Assembly (NCBI GenBank): GCA_964393325.1
Contig: CAYMTE010000009.1
Span: 1 to 44,665 of the forward strand
Length of the DNA: 44,665 nucleotides
From: JBAZWV01 sp964393325
GTDB taxonomy: Bacteria; Patescibacteriota; Patescibacteriia; 2-12-FULL-60-25
Direction: 5' to 3'
The notes beneath the pieces are model-generated. The model was not told the origin of the DNA and ran no database searches. It saw nothing but the letters and a program-made list of their open reading frames with translations. Each line of letters starts with the position of its first letter. The stretch's first letter is position 1. The position numbers were made by a program, and so were the translations under genes. Below, piece after piece: positions 14,788 through 22,630 of the stretch.

Positions 14788-15219
14788 TTAGAACGGAATA
14801 TCTTCGATTTTGATTTCTTCTTCGCCCATGCCCTTATCGAGGGTTGGCGTCACCGTCGGTTCCGCACGAGACCCCGCAGCAGGAGCAGCGTCCTTTCGAT
14901 CCAGCATGATCATGTTCTCCGCAACGATCTCGGTGCGAGAACGTTTTGAACCATCTTGCGCTTCCCAATCGCGGGTCTGCAGGCGTCCTTCGACGTAGAC
15001 CTTGCGACCTTTGCCAAGAAACTGGCTGCAAATATCGGCAAGTTTTCCCCACGCAACGATATTATGATATTCGACACGCTCTTGTTTTTGACCGGAGGCA
15101 TCCGTCCATTGCGAGGACGTCGCGACCGAAAAATTGCACACATTTTGACCGTTTGGCGTGGTTCGAAGTTCGGGATCTCGAGTGAGATTTCCGATAATCA
15201 TGGCGCGGTTCAGGTTCAT
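14788..15219 (-). CDS. ssb: Single-stranded DNA-binding protein
   Basis: 143 residues. The OB fold begins MNLNRAMIIGNLTRDPELRTT, with NFSVATSSQW, EYHNIVAWGKLADICSQFLGKGRKVYVEGRLQTR in the expected order. The disordered tail ends in the acidic EEIKIEDIPF, the conserved C-terminal tip that recruits replication and repair partners. It is the middle gene of rpsF-ssb-rpsR, 12 nt after rpsF. Confidence 0.97.
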   Translation of the reverse strand: MNLNRAMIIGNLTRDPELRTTPNGQNVCNFSVATSSQWTDASGQKQERVEYHNIVAWGKLADICSQFLGKGRKVYVEGRLQTRDWEAQDGSKRSRTEIVAENMIMLDRKDAAPAAGSRAEPTVTPTLDKGMGEEEIKIEDIPF

Positions 15220-15231
15220 ACACTACAGAGC

Positions 15232-15771
15232 TTAGGCCTCTTTCGCGTCGCCTTCAAGGGCGGCGTTCAACTTCTTGTCGAGCTCTTCATCAGAAAGGGA
15301 GGCTTCCGTCGGAGCGACCTCGCTCTTCTCCTCCTTGCCTTCGATGGCAGCAACACCCGTCTTCAGCTCTTCGGTTGATTTCACCTTTTCTTCACCGGAC
15401 TTTTCTTCGCGGCGTCGGCGCGGGCGATCATCCTTCATGTCCACGTTCACCTCGGTGAACTGAACGATGTCGAATTTCTCACCACCTACCTCATCTGCGC
15501 GGAGGATGAGATGTCGGAGCACCTCATTCGAGATGCGGAGACCTTCATCAATCTTCGCGACCGTCTTCGGCTCCGTCTCGAGACGCACGAGCACGTAGTG
15601 GCCGTGGCGCTGTTTCTTGATCGGATACGCGAAGCGGAATTTTCCAAGGCGCTTTGTCTCGATCACGGATGCACCGTATTTTTCGAGGAGCGCTTTGACG
15701 TTACCTTCGACCGTTCCGACGTCTTCATCGGTGTAGGTCGTCGGCACGATGTACAGAAGTTCGTACTGCAT
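15232..15771 (-). CDS. rpsF: 30S ribosomal protein S6 with long charged C-terminal tail
   Basis: 179 residues from the ATG at 15771 (MQYELLYIVPTTYTDEDV). The S6 core of about 95-100 residues is clear: KRLGKFRFAYPIKKQRHGHYVLVRLETEP and NEVLRHLILR. It is followed by a tail of about 80 residues rich in K, E and A (RRRREEKSGEEKVKSTEEL... DEELDKKLNAALEG), longer than usual. S6 pairs with S18, encoded two genes downstream. The leader is ~100 nt and structured, suggesting autoregulation. An upstream in-frame codon at 15789 is rejected because the family N terminus begins at MQYELLY. Confidence 0.96.
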   Translation of the reverse strand: MQYELLYIVPTTYTDEDVGTVEGNVKALLEKYGASVIETKRLGKFRFAYPIKKQRHGHYVLVRLETEPKTVAKIDEGLRISNEVLRHLILRADEVGGEKFDIVQFTEVNVDMKDDRPRRRREEKSGEEKVKSTEELKTGVAAIEGKEEKSEVAPTEASLSDEELDKKLNAALEGDAKEA

Positions 15772-15904
15772 GACGATGACGTGTGACACGCCCCCCGATA
15801 CCCATCAGGGGATTCCGTAGATCCGGAGGAATCTACGAACGGCCAGTCGCACGTGATTATGTGTAATGTACAAGGATCCTATAGAAAACCATCGATTTCG
15901 TCAA
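15772..15904 (-). promoter_or_regulatory. rpsF operon promoter and structured leader
   Basis: Promoter TTGACG (15904-15899), 17 bp, TAGGAT (15881-15876). The ~100-nt leader has a hairpin at 15816-15837 (CGTAGAT..CC/GG ATCTACG, with a CCTCCGG apex) and a competing pairing, GATTCC with GGAATC, overlapping it, then CCCC/GGGG near the start codon. This may be the S6:S18-type autoregulatory leader known in other bacteria; that identification is inference. Confidence 0.55.
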
Positions 15905-15911
15905 GGATTGG

Positions 15912-15940
15912 ATATAAAAAACCCGATCAGGAGGATCGGG
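15912..15940 (-). terminator. Intrinsic terminator for the 17967-15974 gene
   Basis: Stem CCCGATC / GATCGGG (15922-15940) with a 5-nt loop; on the minus strand TTTTTTATAT follows. It sits just upstream of the rpsF promoter. Confidence 0.85.
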
Positions 15941-15973
15941 GTGGCGGACAATCGTCTCGCCGGAGAAGGGCGT

Positions 15974-17967
15974 TCACAACCCTGCGGGAGGAGGCGGAAG
16001 CGTTTTCTTTTCAAACGGCATCCCGACCCCCGCAAGCATTCCATACGCCCATTGAACTGCCTCGAGGAGCGGCTTAGGCTTGGAGAGCTCGTCTTGAGCC
16101 TCACGCGTCTGATGCGCGGTGAACTCCTCCGCGAGCTGCGCAGGCATCTGAAGGATCTCCGTAAAGTATCCAACAAGGCCTCTCGTGAGAATGAACGTGT
16201 CCGGTTTCGTGAGCCGGGAGGCCCCAGCCAACCATTTATCCGAAATGAGTTTGTTAGAGATGTGACTGTCCACATCTCCGTTTGCCGCGCCATTTCCGTT
16301 GGTCGGCGGGATGGGCGGTGACATCCCCTTATCCGTGTCCTTTCGGACGCCGTTCGAGGATGATGCGGCCGGTGGCCGAGCTGACAACTGAAGCTCATGA
16401 AGAAGCTCCAGAACCTCCACACCATCCGTCAGACCCCGGAAGCACTCCTGGACCTGCTCAAATGCGTGCGTCTTCTCATGAATCAGACGCGAGACCTCGC
16501 CGCTGCGCGACGGGTCAGACCTTGCCCGTGTCAGCGCGGTGGAGTACCCGATGTACGTCCGCCAGGCCGACGCAAAATTCGTTCGCAGCCGCTCTTGATC
16601 AACAGTCCTCTCCTTGAGGGACCTGCCGATGCGGAGCGCCTTCTTAAGAGCGTTTTTGTGCCGGACGCCGTATTCACCCCGACGCACCGCTTCTTCCGTC
16701 ATGCTCTTGAGCTTTGCGCGAGCCTGCTCGTTCTCCTGAACGAGCCGCGCATTCTCCTCAGAGAGCTTCGTAGCTCTGTCTCTCGCGTTCGCGAGCAGAC
16801 CCCAGAGCCACTCTCGGTGGCGCCTGGCCCGAGGCAGAACATCTCGTATCATGCGTGTCTTCCACGCCAACAGCGAGACGCTTTTGTCGATCGCAGCCGA
16901 GAGCTTCTCTTCGGCGTCGCGCGTCTCGTGAGACGCTTGGTTCTTGAGCCACTTCACGGCGGCGATCTCGCCGTCGCGCTTCGCGATCTCCCGCTCGTAG
17001 CTCTCCTTGCGACCCCTCCATGCCGAAAGACTCTCCGTCTTCGGTGTGAGCGTGATCTCTGGTACGGTCGCACGACTTGATGAGTCAATCGCAACAGGCG
17101 GTTCGAGATCTGGAATCGTGCTCTTCAGAAGGGCGTAGAGACTCCGGATCTCTTTATCGAGCGCCATGCGTACCGCATGACTTGTCGGGCTCCCCGTCAG
17201 CAGACGGATCCGCGCCTCGAGGTCCGTAATGTCCCTCTTGATATCCGCCGGTGTGTTCGAAATCGACACAGCCTGCGGAGCCGGCACCGTTGGCGCAAGC
17301 GCGATCGGAGCCGGAATTGGACGNNNNNNNNNNNNNNNNNNNNNNNNNNNNNNNNNNNNNNNNNNNNNNNNNNNNNNNNNNNNNNNNNNNNNNNNNNNNN
17401 NNNNNNNNNNNNNNNNNNNNNNNTAGACGTCGAAGAGGTTGATGCGCTCCCGCCAAGAGCGGAAAGCTTCTGCGTGAGACAATCTGCGTCCTTCACGCAT
17501 GCCTCGAGCTCTTCGAGGCGCTTCATCTTGGACGCGTACGTCTCAACGTGCGCGCTAGGGATGACGATACGACCGGAGTGCCCGGCAATGAGTCCGATTC
17601 CCTTTTTCTCGTCCGGGCAGGTATCCCAGATCGAGGTGTCTCCGCGCCCGATGTACTTGCGTCCGTTCTGAGGAGCGAAGCAGACCGGGATCGTTGTGTT
17701 CGGATTTGCCGCCTGGAGAATCTCCCAGGTCAGCGGCTCCCCGGTTGCTCGTTGGTAGTCCGGCCCATAGGAACGGAGCACGTGCTCGACGCTCACGCCG
17801 GCACCAAACTCGAGAACGACCGCATCGGCAACCTTGTTGCCGCGTGCGTCGCTCGTGACCTGTCGGACTTCGCCGGCAGGCGTCTCAGCCAACAGACTCG
17901 AAGGGAACCCGAGAACGATCGCGAAAAACGTGATCGCTGCGAGCAGAACCATCGGGATACGCGACAT
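15974..17967 (-). CDS. Secreted or anchored coiled-coil protein, interrupted by an assembly gap
   Basis: Two reading-frame pieces flank 100 Ns. The N-terminal piece starts at ATG 17967 with a signal peptide (MSRIPMVLLAAITFFAIVLGFPSSLLAE), then a domain with WEILQAANPNTTIPVCF and GIGLIAGHSGRIVIP that loosely recalls LysM-type repeats, and ends in a Ser/Thr linker (STSSTS). The C-terminal piece begins in a Pro/Ala linker (RPIPAPIALAPTVPAPQ) and is mostly long charged helices (residues with repeated ARL, EEN, ERLR patterns), ending LPPPPAGL. I read them as one gene because both sides of the gap are low-complexity linker, but the frames differ and the real gap length is unknown. GAGGT lies 3 nt before the ATG. 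The function is unknown; it is likely an envelope or peptidoglycan-associated protein. Confidence 0.65.
17324..17423. other. Assembly gap of exactly 100 N
   Basis: A run of 100 undetermined bases, a standard scaffold placeholder. It falls between Ser/Thr-rich and Pro/Ala-rich coding sequence, so a low-complexity repeat probably broke the assembly. Confidence 0.98.
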
Positions 17968-18153
17968 GTGACCTCGTGTTGGGGTTGTCGAACGATATTC
18001 TATTGTCGAAAGAACGACATCGGAGCTTAAGACGGACCATTCCGCGTTCAAGCACCGAGCAGTCCTCCCGGCTTCGGGGGACGTGCCATCCCATCATACA
18101 ACGCCGCCCCCGTCAAGTGACGGAATCTGTCAATCCAGCTAGAATCACCGCAT

Positions 18154-19353
18154 ATGAAACACTTCGCTGTGTTTGGGACGCATCCGCGGCTTAGCCTTGC
18201 GGAATTTTATGCGGTATCGGCGCCTCAAACTCCACGTCCCACGCTCGTCGGGCCAACAGCGATCGTTGAAGCTGCCTCCTGGAACGGAGCTCATCTCATG
18301 CAGCAGCTTGGAGGAACTGTAAAACTTGGCGATATTCTTGAGGAATGCGCGACCGCCGAACTCAACGCAGAGCGGATCGCCGACCTCATCGACCGCACGC
18401 CTCGCGATGAACGCATCGTCTTTGGACTGACGGTATATGGCGGAACACCCGCAGCGAAACGCGCGCTTCAAAAACTCCCGCTCGAGGTCAAACGCGAACT
18501 GAAAACTCGGGGAAAGAGCGCGCGCTGGGTAACGAGCGAGAACGACGAACCACTGACGCCGGCTGCTGTCGCGAAACTTCATCTCACAACCGACGGATAC
18601 GACATCGTCGTGGTGATCAGCGGTGATCGTGCGTTCATCGGTCTTACGACAGATGTCCAAGACGCGGACGCGTGGAGCTTGCGCGACTTCGGTCGACCGG
18701 TTCGCGACGATGAAAACGGCATGCTTCCTCCAAAGCTTGCGCGCATCATGGTGAATCTTGCGCGCGTTCCGGATCGCGGTGCGCTGCTTGATCCCTTTTG
18801 CGGTTCCGGAACCGTGCTCATGGAAGCCGCCCTTGCGACGCGCGCAGATCATCTCATCGGAAGCGACATCGAATCCAAACAAATTGCGGACGCAAAACAG
18901 AATCAAGACTGGCTTATCACGCAAGGCATTCTTCGTGCGGATGATGAACAGCGTTTTTCGCTCTTCACGACAGACGTTCGATCGATCTCGCGTCATGTTT
19001 CAACACCGATCAATGCCGTTGTGACCGAGGGCTATCTTGGCCCACCGCTTCGCGGCAACGAATCGGCATCTGCTCTTGCACGCAACGCTGAAGACATTAC
19101 CGCGCTGTGGCGCGACGCGCTCACCTCTCTTGCCCCGACGCTCGCGCCGCACGCGCGACTCGTCTGCATTTGGCCGGCGATGAAAACAACGAATGGCACC
19201 GCGCGCGTCGATCTCACATCTGATCTCGCGCGACTTGGATATACATTGAGCAATCCGCTCAATGGATGGGATGACTCAAATGATCCGCTTCTCTACGCGC
19301 GTCCGAATCAACGCGTGATGCGTCGCATCGTTCTTCTGACGCGAAATACATAA
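18154..19353 (+). CDS. TRM11-like RNA guanine methyltransferase
   Basis: A 399-residue protein. An N-terminal domain of ~170 residues (THUMP-like position) precedes a Rossmann methyltransferase: PPKLARIMVNLARV, then GALLDPFCGSGTVLMEAALA (SAM-binding motif I, D-PFCGSG) and VTEGYLGPPLRG in the place of the catalytic (D/N)PPY. This TEgYLGPPL form is typical of TRM11-like proteins in uncultured bacteria. Family knowledge suggests N2-methylation of a tRNA guanosine; the target base here is not known. TAGAAT (18140-18145) ends 8 nt before the ATG, with GTGACG 17 bp upstream: near-leaderless. Confidence 0.85.
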   Translation: MKHFAVFGTHPRLSLAEFYAVSAPQTPRPTLVGPTAIVEAASWNGAHLMQQLGGTVKLGDILEECATAELNAERIADLIDRTPRDERIVFGLTVYGGTPAAKRALQKLPLEVKRELKTRGKSARWVTSENDEPLTPAAVAKLHLTTDGYDIVVVISGDRAFIGLTTDVQDADAWSLRDFGRPVRDDENGMLPPKLARIMVNLARVPDRGALLDPFCGSGTVLMEAALATRADHLIGSDIESKQIADAKQNQDWLITQGILRADDEQRFSLFTTDVRSISRHVSTPINAVVTEGYLGPPLRGNESASALARNAEDITALWRDALTSLAPTLAPHARLVCIWPAMKTTNGTARVDLTSDLARLGYTLSNPLNGWDDSNDPLLYARPNQRVMRRIVLLTRNT

Positions 19354-19418
19354 ACGCATTGATGCGCATCGTGTATACTTGTTCAGCGTTCTTTTATTTC
19401 CCACACCAAGGAGGCCGC

Positions 19419-19919
19419 GTGACGGAAGAGGATCAGGAAGGAAAACCTCGACAACTCGCCGCAGGATCACCGCCCTTGATCTTTCAAGGCGCGCGCTCGG
19501 AATATCTCTGGGTCGTCCTCGTCGGACGACTCGTGATGCAAAAACATCATCCCGTCACGAGACGTCTGGTCACGTGCGGAGAAATCGGAGAGAACGGGCT
19601 CGTCGGCGCTGAACTCTTATTCGGCGCACCTGGGCAGCGCGCGTACGCGCCGTTCACCGTTGTAAACCCGCATCACGAGAGCACCGTCGTCACTCGCTAC
19701 ACCTACGCGGGCTTCTGCAAACGTCTCCCGTCCACAGAAATCCTCGAGCTCGTTCGAAGCGCCTATCTCGCGCTTCATGCGTCCTTCGAGGCAATCTGCG
19801 AACACGGGGATCGTCGACGGAGCGGTATTCGTCCCGCTGAACGATATCGTGGCGCAATGCCCCCGGATTTAGAGGATGAAATCCCTACAAGTCCGGACGG
19901 CCTCAAATCCGTCGGTTGA
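19419..19919 (+). CDS. Protein with a cyclic-nucleotide-binding-like (CRP-type) domain, 166 residues
   Basis: The core YLWVVLVGRLVMQ...RRLVTCGEIGENGLVGAELLF...ESTVVTRYTYAGFCKRLPSTEILELVRSAYLAL follows the CNB pattern: strands leading to 'G.l', a GE-G-E/l-ga loop, a Thr/Ala-containing strand and a closing helix. There is no helix-turn-helix, so it is not a classical CRP. The phosphate-cassette Arg is not evident. GTG at 19419 is chosen because AAGGAGG lies 4 nt upstream; a -10 TATACT at 19374-19379 gives a ~33-nt leader. It neighbours a second CNB-like protein, which supports a functional pair. Family assignment is inference from pattern only. Confidence 0.6.
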   Translation: MTEEDQEGKPRQLAAGSPPLIFQGARSEYLWVVLVGRLVMQKHHPVTRRLVTCGEIGENGLVGAELLFGAPGQRAYAPFTVVNPHHESTVVTRYTYAGFCKRLPSTEILELVRSAYLALHASFEAICEHGDRRRSGIRPAERYRGAMPPDLEDEIPTSPDGLKSVG

Positions 19920-19932
19920 TCCGACAACTCAC

Positions 19933-19956
19933 CCCTCGACGCATCGAGGGTTTTTG
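19933..19956 (+). terminator. Intrinsic terminator
   Basis: Stem CCCTCGA / TCGAGGG (19933-19950) with a 4-nt loop, then TTTTTG. Confidence 0.85.
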
Positions 19957-20016
19957 CTATATTGAGCCAAGAATTGGTCAACTTGGGTTGACATTTTTTC
20001 CAATATAGGATAGAGT
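19957..20016 (+). promoter_or_regulatory. Promoter with two nested inverted repeats, upstream of the second CNB-like gene
   Basis: TTGACA (19988-19993), 17-bp spacer, TAGAGT (20011-20016). An inner palindrome GTCAAC-TTGG-GTTGAC (19977-19992) overlaps the -35. An outer inverted repeat, CTATATTG (19957-19964) with CAATATAG (20001-20008), brackets the -35 and spacer. This looks like an operator for a dimeric regulator, possibly with DNA looping or two sites. Confidence 0.6.
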
Positions 20017-20059
20017 CGTTTCCCTCGTACCTTCTCAAACCCCAACTGAAGGAGATCGC

Positions 20060-21655
20060 ATGGCAGAACGTCGCACCAGCTCCCCCGCGCGTGGCTTGCG
20101 TGCCGCGCAGGGTTCGGAAGATCAGGTTACCTCAATCCGCTTCGCCGCACTGGTGCGGGAAGTGAAACAGGACAAGCCGATCATCCGCGTCCCGCGCGGA
20201 TGCATCTTCAAGGAGGCTGGCGAACGCCTCCTGGATTGCTTCGCGGTGCAAAGCGGACGAGTGAATATCGTTCGCGATGTCCAAACGCGAGGCGGAAAAC
20301 GCGAGATCGTCATCAGCGTCGCCATAAAAGGCGACATGCTGAACGCATCGTCTTTCTTCCACGTCGAAGAAACGGACGACGTCGCGAGCAGATACGTCGC
20401 CGAGACGGACACCGAGCTCGTCATCCTCTCCGAAGAGAAGTTCCAAGAGCGGTTCCGTCCGAACAAACAAGCGGAACTGTTCGTACATCTTCTCAAGAGC
20501 GCAATTCGGAAAGCAAACGAATTGCGCGGGGAGAAGCTAGAGCTTCACCGTGAAGTTCTCGGCGAGAAGCGCGAGCTCAACGTCGAGCAGGAAATCGATC
20601 TTCTTCAGGAGGTCGAGGCGCTGCGCGAGGAGAGCCAACGTCTTCAGACGGCGCTCGAGTCAATGGACATAGAGAACCGGCACCTTCGCGAGGAGAGCCA
20701 ACGTCTTCGCGAGGAGAGCCAACGTCTGCGTGCCGAGCTTGCACCAAAAGCCGTTGAAGCATTTCAACGGCTCGAAGAAGACGAACGCATCACGCGCGCA
20801 AAAGGGGAGCTCATGAACTTCATGTTCGGTCTCCTCGGTCGCGAACTCACCGACGACGAAGCCGACACGGCTCGGCGACTCGCCGCAGAAGTCCATCCAC
20901 GCTGGATGGATGACGACCTCATGCGTCATCATCCGTCGCTGCGTGGCATCTCGATGCAGGGCAGCGCAAAAAGCGACCGACCGGCACCGGTCGTCCGCGT
21001 TCTCACTCCCGAGGAAGAGCGCGCGACGTCCAAGCCTGTCGCACCGACCGTGCGCCACCCTGCACCGCCTCCGAACTCGGTCTTGCGTCCGACGGTTCCG
21101 ACCACGCGCGCCTTGCGACAACCGGCGTTCGCAGGCCTCCTCATGAAGCCGCCGCCCGCAGCACCCGCTGCTCACGCGCCTACTGGACCCGCATCGATGG
21201 CACCGAGCACACGCATGGAGCCAGCGATTCAGCGGTCCGGCAGTACGTCGACCAGCGGACCGAACACGGTTCGGAGCTTGGCACAGCTCCAGCCGTTCAA
21301 GCCGGCGATCACGCCGCCAAAGCAACCAGCTACTCGTCCCGGGTCATACTCGCTTTTTAGCGGGGACATGGAGGACGAGATTACGCAGGTAGGCCTCGGC
21401 CCCGCGCGTTTGCCGCTGTCGCGACAACCCAGTCCCGTCTTCAACCAACGCGTTGCGGTGGCGGAAGACGAAGAAGACGACCATGTTGGTCGTCCGACGC
21501 TGGATTGGACGGAATGCCCTCCGGGAGCTCCGTCAACGCAGCCGGAAGCGCCGAAGCAACAACCGGCCGTTCCGATACTGCACCTTGATACGGCGCCGGA
21601 CAGCGATCCTCATCGCTTTACGAACCCGTATCTCTTCGTCCCTCCGAAAGAGTGA
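20060..21655 (+). CDS. CNB-like domain, coiled coil and proline-rich tail protein
   Basis: A 531-residue protein. Residues ~25-155 resemble a cyclic-nucleotide-binding domain: IIRVPRGCIFKEAGERLLDCFAVQSGRVNIVRD (p.g..i..Ge.....y.i..G.v.v), GDMLNASSFF, and ETDTELVILSEEKFQERF. Residues ~160-250 are a coiled coil containing near-identical LREESQR units. A short helical domain follows (LGRELTDDEADTARRLAAEVHPRWMDDD), then ~240 residues of Pro/Ala/Thr-rich disordered tail. No DNA-binding domain and no membrane segment. It may be a scaffold or polar-organising protein responding to a ligand; function unknown. AAGGAG lies 5 nt before the ATG, and its promoter carries palindromes. Confidence 0.65.
   Translation: MAERRTSSPARGLRAAQGSEDQVTSIRFAALVREVKQDKPIIRVPRGCIFKEAGERLLDCFAVQSGRVNIVRDVQTRGGKREIVISVAIKGDMLNASSFFHVEETDDVASRYVAETDTELVILSEEKFQERFRPNKQAELFVHLLKSAIRKANELRGEKLELHREVLGEKRELNVEQEIDLLQEVEALREESQRLQTALESMDIENRHLREESQRLREESQRLRAELAPKAVEAFQRLEEDERITRAKGELMNFMFGLLGRELTDDEADTARRLAAEVHPRWMDDDLMRHHPSLRGISMQGSAKSDRPAPVVRVLTPEEERATSKPVAPTVRHPAPPPNSVLRPTVPTTRALRQPAFAGLLMKPPPAAPAAHAPTGPASMAPSTRMEPAIQRSGSTSTSGPNTVRSLAQLQPFKPAITPPKQPATRPGSYSLFSGDMEDEITQVGLGPARLPLSRQPSPVFNQRVAVAEDEEDDHVGRPTLDWTECPPGAPSTQPEAPKQQPAVPILHLDTAPDSDPHRFTNPYLFVPPKE
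20688..20729 (+). repeat. Tandem 18-bp coding repeat (EESQRLR units)
   Basis: The sequence GAGGAGAGCCAACGTCT occurs with near-identity at about 20627, 20693 and 20711; the last two are direct 18-bp tandem copies encoding LREESQR. It is recent in-frame duplication inside the coiled coil, not a CRISPR. Confidence 0.75.
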
Positions 21656-21680
21656 CGATCGCACTTTTTCCTTCTCGTAT

Positions 21681-21708
21681 CCCCCGACATGTTCGGGGGT
21701 TTTATTTT
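21681..21708 (+). terminator. Intrinsic terminator
   Basis: Stem CCCCCGA / TCGGGGG (21681-21699) with a 5-nt loop, then TTTTATTTT. It lies between the convergent CNB-like and nfu-like genes. Confidence 0.9.
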
Positions 21709-21712
21709 GTCC

Positions 21713-21931
21713 CTATGCGACCGCGATATCGATTTCCACGTTTGGAAACGATTGCGACAGCATCTCTCGAAGCCCCTCAACGTAATCCGTGGAGCACTCG
21801 CAATCACTGCAGCATCCCGACAGGATGAGCGAGATCTTTTTGTCCGTCACCTCGAGAATCTGCACATCCTTCTCTTGCATCGCGAGCATCGGCTTCAATC
21901 CGCCAAGCAGTGTTTCAAGTTGTTCACGCAT
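21713..21931 (-). CDS. NifU C-terminal-like (Nfu) small protein
   Basis: 72 residues from the ATG at 21931. The pattern LETLLGGLKPMLAMQEKDVQILEV...KISLILSGCCSDCECSTDYVEGLREMLSQSFPNVEIDI matches the NifU C-terminal domain (I.P.l..dGGdv.lv...g..v.v.l.G.C..C..s..tl..gie..l....P.v..v), including a C..C in CSDC. Such proteins carry or transfer Fe-S clusters. It is the last gene of the iscS-iscU-nfu operon; its start is 5 nt after the iscU stop. Confidence 0.75.
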   Translation of the reverse strand: MREQLETLLGGLKPMLAMQEKDVQILEVTDKKISLILSGCCSDCECSTDYVEGLREMLSQSFPNVEIDIAVA

Positions 21932-21936
21932 ATTTT

Positions 21937-22626
21937 CTATTCTGCGCCAAAATATTTTTCTGAATAAAATCGAATGAGTTGCTCGACCTCCGGAATGCAC
22001 GACGGATCGCCCGTCCCAACTTTCGTTTTTGCCTGAACTTTTTCGAGCGTGTTCGCCCCATCAAGCACTGCCTCTTCAATATCATGATCCGTGATCTTAA
22101 GCACCTTGTCGATCACGCGACCTTGCTCGATCTCGATCTTCTCATGTTGACCCGTGCGTCGATACCAATCGTTGATCGCTGCGCGAAGCGCTTTGTCGCC
22201 CAAAACGGAACAATGAACTTTTCGTGCTGGGAGCCCCCCAAGACGTTCCATGATGTCCTGCGGTTTGAGCTTCTTCGCTTCGTCGAGCGTCATGCCACCG
22301 TTTTCTGTAACCATCGTCGACATCATCGAGGTTGAGGCAATCGCAGATCCGCATCCAAACGTCTTCCACTTCAGATCCGTGATCCGCTCCGTTATTGGAT
22401 CAACGCGAATCCAGATCTTCATCGCGTCGCCACAAGCCGGAGAGCCGACCATGCCCATGGCTGCATCCGCATACGCTGCTTCATCCTGCATAAAATTCCG
22501 CGGATGAAAAAAATGGTCTTTGACCGTGTCAGTATAAAACCACCCCTTGTCTTTTGAGGCAGCCACCACGTCACCGGAGCGACCGTCATTCGTGGGCTGT
22601 GCGATGATTGTGTCGAGGTCAGACAT
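21937..22626 (-). CDS. iscU: IscU/NifU-type Fe-S cluster scaffold
   Basis: 229 residues, longer than IscU (~128) because of N- and C-terminal extensions. All three scaffold cysteines and the neighbouring Asp are visible: GSPACGD (Cys65, Asp67), TFGCGSAIAS (Cys92) and KVHCSVLG (Cys139). The C-terminal part, VLDGANTLEKVQAKTKVGTGDPSCIPEVEQLIRFYSEKYFG, resembles the region after the scaffold domain in NifU-like proteins. ATG 22626 is chosen over an in-frame TTG at 22638, which would overlap the iscS stop. It receives sulfur from IscS, encoded 4 nt upstream. Confidence 0.92.
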   Translation of the reverse strand: MSDLDTIIAQPTNDGRSGDVVAASKDKGWFYTDTVKDHFFHPRNFMQDEAAYADAAMGMVGSPACGDAMKIWIRVDPITERITDLKWKTFGCGSAIASTSMMSTMVTENGGMTLDEAKKLKPQDIMERLGGLPARKVHCSVLGDKALRAAINDWYRRTGQHEKIEIEQGRVIDKVLKITDHDIEEAVLDGANTLEKVQAKTKVGTGDPSCIPEVEQLIRFYSEKYFGAE

Positions 22627-22630
22627 ATTC

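Noticed and set aside
20627..20729. Short direct repeats considered as CRISPR
   Set aside because: They are in-frame coding repeats with no spacers or palindromic units.
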